NCBI RefSeq assembly: GCF_039534165.1
Contig: NZ_BAAAUX010000032.1
Span: 14,762 to 78,761 of the forward strand
Source: Saccharopolyspora_D taberi
Lineage (GTDB): Bacteria > Actinomycetota > Actinomycetes > Mycobacteriales > Pseudonocardiaceae
Reading direction: 5' to 3'
Length of the DNA stretch: 64,000 nucleotides
Both the position numbers and the translations under genes were made by a program. This document shows, one piece after another, positions 59,034-64,000 of the stretch. Position 1 is the first letter of the stretch. Each line of letters begins with the position of its first letter. Under the pieces are notes generated by a model. The model worked only from the letters and a program-made list of their open reading frames with translations. It was not told the origin of the DNA and searched no databases.

Positions 59034-60128
59034 TCAGCCGCGTTTCGGCATCAGCACGTACCGCAGCTCGGCGGGACCGGGCTCGACCTCGCTGATCACC
59101 GACGACCGCCGCTGCCCCGCCCGCAGGTCCAGCCGCACGGTCCGCCCGGCGAACGCGGCCAGCGCGTCGGCGAGGTAGCGCGGCTGGTAGGCGGGGCCGA
59201 AGCGATCGCCCCGGACGGTCGCCTTGACCGACTCCTGGGCGTCGCCGAACCGGGAGTCGGCCGCCCGCACCCGCACCTCGGAGTCGTCGACGTCGAGCAG
59301 CACCGAGCCGTGCGCCCCGGCGTAGGGCGAAACCCGGCGCACCGCCCCGGCCAGCGCGTCCGCGTCGACCTCCACCGCGCAGTCGGCGTCGGGCAGCAGG
59401 TGGCGCGACTCGTCCGGGAACGGCGCGTCGAGCAGCGTCGTCGAGACCTCCGCGCCCGGCCAGCTCACCCCGACCCGGTCCGCGTCGGCGTGCAGGACGA
59501 CCTCGTCGCCGGACGCCTGCCTGGAGACCTCGGCGAGGATGCTCGCGGGCACCAGCACGTCCAGGTCGGCCACCTCGGCGCGCCACGGCAGGCTCGCGAC
59601 CGCCATCCGGAACCGGTCGGTCCCGACCAGCACGAGCCGGTCCTCCCGCTGCCGGACGTGCACACCGGTGAACACCGGCAGCGCGTCGTCGCGGGAGGTC
59701 GCGGACGCGACGACCGCCGCCCGCGGCAGCAGCGCGGCGTCGAGCGCGCCGACGCGCGGCGGCGCTTCGCGGACGCCGGGGTGCGCGTCGGCGTCGAGCA
59801 GCGGCAGCGCGAAGCGCGCGTTGGGCGTGCGGAGGGCGAGCTTCGAGCCCTCGACGACCAGGCGGACTTCGTCCGCGTCGAGGTTGCGCAGCGTCTCCGC
59901 GAGCGGCTTCGCCGGGACCAGCACCCGGCCTTCGGCGTGGGTGCGCGCCGGGCGGCTCAGGCGGATGCCGCGCTCGCGGTCCGTTCCGGCCAGCTCCAGC
60001 CCGCCCGGGGTGGCCGTGAGGACCATCGCAGCCAGGACCGGGTCGAGGAACCTGCCGGGCAGCAGCCGAACGAGGTCCGCCGCCGCGCTCGCGGCGGAAC
60101 GGGTGGGCGCCGTGACGTCGAGATCCAT
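59034..60128 (-). CDS. Second DnaN-like DNA sliding clamp
   Basis: A 364-residue protein with the three-domain fold of DNA polymerase III beta: VLAAMVLTATPGGLELAGTDRERGIRL (domain 1), ALPVFTGVHVRQREDRLVLVGTDRFRMAVASLPW (domain 2; the TD-x-x-R/Y-R-L-A box) and ESVKATVRGDRFGPAYQPRYLADALAAF (domain 3), ending ELRYVLMPKRG where true clamps end Y-L-L/V-M-P-M/V-R-L. No dnaA, recF or gyrB is nearby, so this is not the replication-origin dnaN but a paralogue. It may load a repair polymerase; that is inference. Confidence 0.85.
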   Translation of the reverse strand: MDLDVTAPTRSAASAAADLVRLLPGRFLDPVLAAMVLTATPGGLELAGTDRERGIRLSRPARTHAEGRVLVPAKPLAETLRNLDADEVRLVVEGSKLALRTPNARFALPLLDADAHPGVREAPPRVGALDAALLPRAAVVASATSRDDALPVFTGVHVRQREDRLVLVGTDRFRMAVASLPWRAEVADLDVLVPASILAEVSRQASGDEVVLHADADRVGVSWPGAEVSTTLLDAPFPDESRHLLPDADCAVEVDADALAGAVRRVSPYAGAHGSVLLDVDDSEVRVRAADSRFGDAQESVKATVRGDRFGPAYQPRYLADALAAFAGRTVRLDLRAGQRRSSVISEVEPGPAELRYVLMPKRG

Positions 60129-60168
60129 GCGGTGGACGCTAGCCAGCTGGGCTGACAGCGCCGGGTTT

Positions 60169-61407
60169 TCAGACCGCGGCGAGCTGTTGCTGCTGCACGG
60201 CGGCCTCCGGCCGCAGCGTGCCGCGCCGCGCCCAGAGCACCAGCGCCAACACGGCACCGACCGCGCCGGCCGTCAGGAACGCCGTCGGCGGGCCGCTGGC
60301 CTCCACCAGCTGCCCGCTGACCGACTGCCCGAACGCGGCCCCGAGCGTCACCGACGTGACCACCCAGCCGAACGCCTCGGTCGCGGTTCCCCTCGGCGCG
60401 GCGATCTCCAGCGACACCGAGTGCGCGGTCGACTGCGGTGTGATCAGGCTGCCCGCGATCAGAAGCGCCAGCGACAGGCCCCACAGCGTCGACGGGAGCG
60501 CGAGCAGGACGATCAGCGCGGCGAAGCCGAACAGCAGCGCGGGCAGCCGCAGGTGCATCGGCCGCGGCCACGGCCGCATCCCGTAGAGCACGCCCACCAC
60601 CACCGAGCTGACCGAGAGCAGGCTCAGCAGCAGCCCGCCCGCGGTCGGGTACCCGGCGCGGACCGCTGCCGCGGGGACGCCGACCTCCACGAAGCCGATC
60701 AGGGCGCCGAAGCCGAGCGCGGCCAGCGCCACCGTCCGCATCCCCGGGCTGGCCAGCGCGCCGAGCAGGTTCCCGCCGTCGCGGTCACCCGGCGCGGGCC
60801 GCTGCCGCCGCGCGGCTCCGGTCAGCGCGAACCCGACGCTGCCGGCGATCATGCACACCGCGCCCGCGACCACTCCGGTCCCGGCCCACGGCATCGCGAC
60901 CAGCAGCCCCGCCAACCCGGGCCCGAGGATGAAGAAGACCTCCATGCTGATCGCCTCGTAGGAGAACGCGGCGTCCCGCTCCCGCCCTGGCGGCAGCAGC
61001 TCGTTCCACAGCGCCCGCGAGGCGGGGCCGACCATCGGCTGGGTGATGCCGACGCCGAACGCCAGCCCGACCAGCACCGGCAGGGCCGCGTGCGCCTCGA
61101 TGGCCGCGATCGCGCCCGCGACCAGCACGGCGAACACCCCGGACATCAGCAGCAGCGGCCTGGTCGGGCCGATCCGGTCCATCACCCGGCCCTGGGCGAC
61201 CGAGCCGCAAGCCACCCCGATCAGCTCGCTCGCCGAGACCAGTCCGGCGGCGGCGAAGGTCCCGGTCTCCTGCTGCACGTAGAGCATCAGGGCCAGCCCG
61301 ATCATCGCGATCGGCAGCCTGGCCAGCAGGGACGTCAGGACCGGAGCGGCGGCTCCTGGCGCGGTCAGCGCGGCGCGGTAGTCGCGCGGGGAGACGGAGT
61401 TGGACAC
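60169..61407 (-). CDS. MFS transporter
   Basis: A 412-residue polytopic protein with about 12 hydrophobic segments. QGRVMDRIGPTRPLLLMSG near residue 75 is a motif A variant, and GITQPMVGPASRALWNELLPPGRERDAAFSYEA near 120 is typical of one actinobacterial MFS subgroup. GTG 61407 is preceded by a palindromic operator at 61412-61441 with no regulator gene adjacent. Substrate unknown. It is 40 bp after the DnaN-like gene and shares its direction. Confidence 0.88.
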   Translation of the reverse strand: MSNSVSPRDYRAALTAPGAAAPVLTSLLARLPIAMIGLALMLYVQQETGTFAAAGLVSASELIGVACGSVAQGRVMDRIGPTRPLLLMSGVFAVLVAGAIAAIEAHAALPVLVGLAFGVGITQPMVGPASRALWNELLPPGRERDAAFSYEAISMEVFFILGPGLAGLLVAMPWAGTGVVAGAVCMIAGSVGFALTGAARRQRPAPGDRDGGNLLGALASPGMRTVALAALGFGALIGFVEVGVPAAAVRAGYPTAGGLLLSLLSVSSVVVGVLYGMRPWPRPMHLRLPALLFGFAALIVLLALPSTLWGLSLALLIAGSLITPQSTAHSVSLEIAAPRGTATEAFGWVVTSVTLGAAFGQSVSGQLVEASGPPTAFLTAGAVGAVLALVLWARRGTLRPEAAVQQQQLAAV

Positions 61408-61858
61408 CCGTCCAGTATTCCGATACTGGTACCCGCGTACCAACCTCTGGCCGGGTAATTCGGCTCACCGCCGCAGAATGGGACTTTTGACCCGAGGCGG
61501 ACACCGGCGGCGGCGGGCACACTCGATGGCACGGGCAACGGATTACTCGGCACTAGCCAATCCGGGTGAACGGTGAAACCCGTGGGACCGGTACGGCGTC
61601 CTGGTCAGTAGGGGCCCACAACAGAACTTCCTCCGGTGCCGGATTCGGGGCCGACGCATTGGAGGAGGGGGGGAGCGTGGTTGGTCGTCGGGGGATCGGC
61701 CACGCGCAGGCGAGAGAGCTGGTGTGCCACGTCGGGGGTGACATACCAGCTCTCTCGCTGTGTGCTGCGGGCGCGAAAAAGCGCGCGCCAACTGAGGAGC
61801 TCGGGAAGTGGTCCCGAGCCCGTCGGTCGGCGCGCGGTGGCCGACGGCCGGCGGGCCG
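61408..61858. other. Intergenic region with operator-like repeats and a long hairpin
   Basis: CCAGTAT-TCCG-ATACTGG at 61412-61429 (7-bp arms) and GGTAC-CCGC-GTACC at 61428-61441 lie just upstream of the MFS start and look like regulator sites. GCGAGAGAGCTGGT (61710-61723) and its exact inverse (61745-61758) make a 14-bp stem with a 21-nt loop. GCTCGGGA/TCCCGAGC (61799-61819) is a further stem nearer the crp end. The stems probably end the crp transcript, but their number is more than a simple terminator needs. No gene is seen. Confidence 0.7.
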
Positions 61859-62533
61859 TCAGCGGGCGCGTCGGGCCAAGCGCTCCGGGTCGAGGATGAG
61901 CACGCTCTTGCCTTCGAGCCGCAGCCAGCCGCGGTGCGCGAAGTCGGCCAGCGCCTTGTTCACGGTCTCCCGCGAGGCGCCGACGTACTGCGCGATCTCC
62001 TCCTGCGTCAGGTCGTGGGTGACCCGCAGCAGACCGGCCTCCTGGCTGCCGAAGCGCTGTGCGAGCTGCAGCAGCGCCTTGGCGACCCGGCCGGGCACGT
62101 CGGTGAAGATCAGGTCCGCGAGCATGCCGTTGGTGCGGCGCAGCCGGCGCGCGACCACCCGCAGCAGCTGCTCGGCGATCTCCGGACGCGTGCTGATCCA
62201 CTGCCGCAGCGCGGTGCGGTCCATGGTCAGCGCCCGCACCTCGGTGACGGTGGTCGCGGTCGACGTCCGCGGTCCCGGGTCGAAGATGGACAGCTCGCCG
62301 AACATGTCCGACGGCCCCATGATCGCCAGCAGGTTCTCCCTGCCGTCCGGGGACTTGCGTCCGAGCTTGACCTTGCCGGATTGAATGATGTAGAGCCGGT
62401 CGCCCGGCTCGCCCTCGGCGAAGATCACGTGTCCTCGCGGGAACTCAGACGGTTCCAGCGACTGGGTCAGTGCCTCCGCCGCGGCCGGCTCAACGCCTTG
62501 GAAGATGCCGGCCCGGGCCAGGGTCTCGTCCAC
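61859..62533 (-). CDS. crp: Crp/Fnr-family cAMP-responsive regulator
   Basis: Global regulator of 224 residues, the same length as M. tuberculosis Crp (Rv3676). The cyclic-nucleotide domain has HVIFAEGEPGDRLYIIQSGKVKL, FGELSIFDPGPRTSTATTV (phosphate-binding Glu, Arg and Thr) and a long dimer helix. The HTH is LTQEEIAQYVGASRETVNKAL (about 170-190), with Arg-Glu for DNA contact. No Fe-S cysteines are present, so it is not an Fnr. The gene neighbourhood (membrane protein and nth next to it) matches mycobacterial crp. Confidence 0.95.
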   Translation of the reverse strand: MDETLARAGIFQGVEPAAAEALTQSLEPSEFPRGHVIFAEGEPGDRLYIIQSGKVKLGRKSPDGRENLLAIMGPSDMFGELSIFDPGPRTSTATTVTEVRALTMDRTALRQWISTRPEIAEQLLRVVARRLRRTNGMLADLIFTDVPGRVAKALLQLAQRFGSQEAGLLRVTHDLTQEEIAQYVGASRETVNKALADFAHRGWLRLEGKSVLILDPERLARRAR

Positions 62534-62625
62534 CTCGTCCCTCCATGTTGAGACGCGGCGGCTGTCTTACGATCCGGCGCCGCGTGTACGCGGACCGGGT
62601 GTGCCGCCGATCACTACCAGTAAGT

Positions 62626-62901
62626 CTAAGACTGGTCGCGGGAACGGCGAGTTCGTAGCCTACCGGCGCGTCCCACCCTGCGTAGCTGGAACAGCTCCAG
62701 CGCACGTCCAATTCCCTGCCGGAACAGTGCCCTGACCTCGTCCGGCCGGGCGTTCTCCAGCAGCTCCTCCACCTCGTTCTCCTGTACCGCGACATGGCGG
62801 AGCCGTGCCTCCACGCGCTCCATGAAGAGCGTGAAGAACATGATCACAAGCGGTACGACGATCACGAACCAGGCAGTCATGATGATGAAATCCTCGCTCA
62901 T
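62626..62901 (-). CDS. Small single-pass membrane protein
   Basis: A 91-residue protein with one hydrophobic helix (MTAWFVIVVPLVIMFFTLFM, about 8-27) and a charged cytoplasmic tail (ERVEARLRHVAVQENEVEELLENARPDEVRALFRQG). A protein of this kind (Rv3675 in M. tuberculosis) lies between crp and nth. It may be transcribed with crp, 92 bp downstream. Function unknown. The ATG at 62901 is chosen because it begins just before the helix. Confidence 0.8.
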   Translation of the reverse strand: MSEDFIIMTAWFVIVVPLVIMFFTLFMERVEARLRHVAVQENEVEELLENARPDEVRALFRQGIGRALELFQLRRVGRAGRLRTRRSRDQS

Positions 62902-62992
62902 GCCTTCGGGGCGGATGTAACCGGGGGTATCTTCTGCGCGCGCGAGGCGGTGCGGGCACCATCCGCGTGGGCGACATCCGTAGTCTGGAGGG

Positions 62993-63835
62993 GTGCCGGA
63001 CCAAGCGCGGAACAAGCCCCGTGACACCGCTGTCGACAAGGCTGCCAAGGCCCGGTCGGGGGAGACCCGGCTGGGACTCGTCCGGCGTGCCCGCCGGATG
63101 CTCCGTGCGTTGGCCGAAGCCTATCCCGACGCCCACTGCGAGCTTGATTTCGACACCCCGCTGGAGCTCGCGGTGGCCACGATCCTGTCCGCGCAGTGCA
63201 CCGACAAGCGGGTCAACATGGTCACCCCGGCCCTGTTCAGGCGGTATCCGACGGCCGCGGACTACGCCGGGGCGGACCGCGCCGAGCTGGAGGAGATGAT
63301 CCGCTCCACCGGCTTCTACCGGAACAAGGCGGCCTCGCTGATGGGCCTGGGCGCGGAGCTGGTCGAAAAGCACGGCGGCGAGGTGCCCGCGAAGCTGGCG
63401 GACCTGGTCAAGCTGCCGGGCATCGGGCGCAAGACCGCCAACGTCATCCTCGGCAACGCCTTCGGCGTCCCCGGGATCACCGTCGACACCCACTTCGGCA
63501 GGCTGGTCCGGCGGTGGAAGTGGACCGCCGAGGAGGACCCGGTCAAGGTCGAGCACGCGATCGGCGAGCTCATTCCGCGCAAGGAATGGACGATGCTGTC
63601 GCACTACGTGATCTTCCACGGGCGCCGGGTGTGCCACGCCCGCAAGCCGGCGTGCGGCGCGTGCCTGCTCGCCCGAGACTGCCCCGCCTACGGCGAGGGG
63701 CCGACCGGCCACCTGGAAGCCGCGAAGCTGGTCCGCGGGCACGAGGCGCCCCGGCTGCTGGAGCTGGCCGGGATCGTCTCCGAGATCCCGGAGAAGACGA
63801 TCGAGAAGGTGGCCGAGACGGAGCCGCACTCGTGA
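62993..63835 (+). CDS. nth: Endonuclease III
   Basis: DNA glycosylase/AP lyase that removes oxidised pyrimidines, 280 residues. The helix-hairpin-helix LPGIGRKTANVILGNAF gives the catalytic Lys147, and VDTHFGRL gives the catalytic Asp165. The 4Fe-4S cluster has Cys214, Cys221, Cys224 and Cys230 (C-x6-C-x2-C-x5-C). The GTG start faces the small membrane protein gene divergently. The stop overlaps the next gene by GTGA. Confidence 0.97.
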   Translation: MPDQARNKPRDTAVDKAAKARSGETRLGLVRRARRMLRALAEAYPDAHCELDFDTPLELAVATILSAQCTDKRVNMVTPALFRRYPTAADYAGADRAELEEMIRSTGFYRNKAASLMGLGAELVEKHGGEVPAKLADLVKLPGIGRKTANVILGNAFGVPGITVDTHFGRLVRRWKWTAEEDPVKVEHAIGELIPRKEWTMLSHYVIFHGRRVCHARKPACGACLLARDCPAYGEGPTGHLEAAKLVRGHEAPRLLELAGIVSEIPEKTIEKVAETEPHS

Positions 63836-64000
63836 GCCTGCGCGAGTACCGCAACGAGATCCGCTGGACCGTCGTGGTCGTGGTGCTGGCGGTCCTCGGC
63901 GTGATCGCGCTCTGGCCGCGCGACGGCGGACCGCCGCAGGCTCCCGGCCCGGGACCGGCAGAGCCGGTCGCCGGCCGCGGCGCCGACCCGGCGCTGCGCG
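63832..64000 (+). CDS. Membrane-anchored thioredoxin-like protein, N-terminal part (cut by window edge)
   Basis: The first 56 residues are visible: a short basic start (REYRNEIRW), one membrane helix (TVVVVVLAVLGVIALW, about 12-28) and a Pro/Gly-rich linker leading to a domain beyond the window. The position right after nth, with a GTGA overlap, matches the TlpA/thioredoxin-like Rv3673c of M. tuberculosis. The catalytic CxxC cannot be seen, so the call rests on the anchor and on synteny. Confidence 0.65.
   Translation, partial: MSLREYRNEIRWTVVVVVLAVLGVIALWPRDGGPPQAPGPGPAEPVAGRGADPALR

Noticed and set aside
61566..62384. Plus-strand frame across the crp 3' region
   Set aside because: It is mostly antisense to crp. 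The intergenic part is better explained by inverted repeats.

Overview
The window is high-GC DNA with dense, overlapping, GTG-rich genes, a WhiB regulator, Scr1/DUF397 genes, an iniBAC-like dynamin locus and a whiB4/ponA2/crp/nth neighbourhood like that of Mycobacterium. This points to an actinomycete, most likely of the order Pseudonocardiales (Saccharopolyspora-like; the genus is inference). A 58-N gap at 45526-45583 shows that it is a draft scaffold. No phage, transposase, integrase or CRISPR array was seen.

Layout. 1-5.0 kb: a two-component system (kinase cut by the window edge), a TetR regulator with a palindromic operator beside a divergent alpha/beta hydrolase, and a glycosidase-like gene. 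5.6-14.7 kb: DedA, leuA with a leucine-rich leader peptide, two small paralogous membrane proteins, a kynureninase-like protein lacking the PLP lysine, a nitroreductase, a PIG-V-type mannosyltransferase, and the ask-asd operon. 14.9-17.7 kb: Dps, an FMN reductase, an HSL-type esterase and a deaminase. 18.1-28.2 kb: an iniR / Hsp70-like / iniB / iniA / iniC locus followed by a lipoprotein. IniR is probably the activator, IniB a repetitive envelope protein, and IniA and IniC dynamin-like membrane GTPases that answer cell-wall stress in mycobacteria.

28-44 kb is accessory and stress DNA: AhpD-like, glyoxalase, a zinc-ribbon/XRE/DUF397 cassette, an MFS pump with a reductase and a divergent TetR, furA-katA, SnoaL, MarR, a Tat-exported GH35 beta-galactosidase, an S9 peptidase, a GNAT, a second MFS and a proline tRNA. 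44-64 kb matches the gene order I recall around M. tuberculosis Rv3673c-Rv3683 (metallophosphoesterase, ponA2, whiB4, two ArsA-like ATPases, DUF4177, RidA-like, MBL hydrolase, crp, membrane protein, nth, thioredoxin-like). Interleaved are YqeY, a broken TetR fragment, a siderophore-interacting protein, two paralogous unknowns, a Nudix hydrolase, a MOSC protein, a second DnaN-like clamp and an MFS transporter.

The most unusual non-coding feature is a roughly 430-490 bp structured repeat present twice (27191-27620 and 36488-36975). Each copy starts right after a TAG stop codon and carries a hairpin of about 140 nt with 20-bp perfect outer arms, followed by tandem small hairpins. Other notable points are a minisatellite filling 57770-58184 and running into both flanking genes, a 12-bp motif shared upstream of iniB and iniA, and the Lys-to-Arg change in the kynureninase-like protein.
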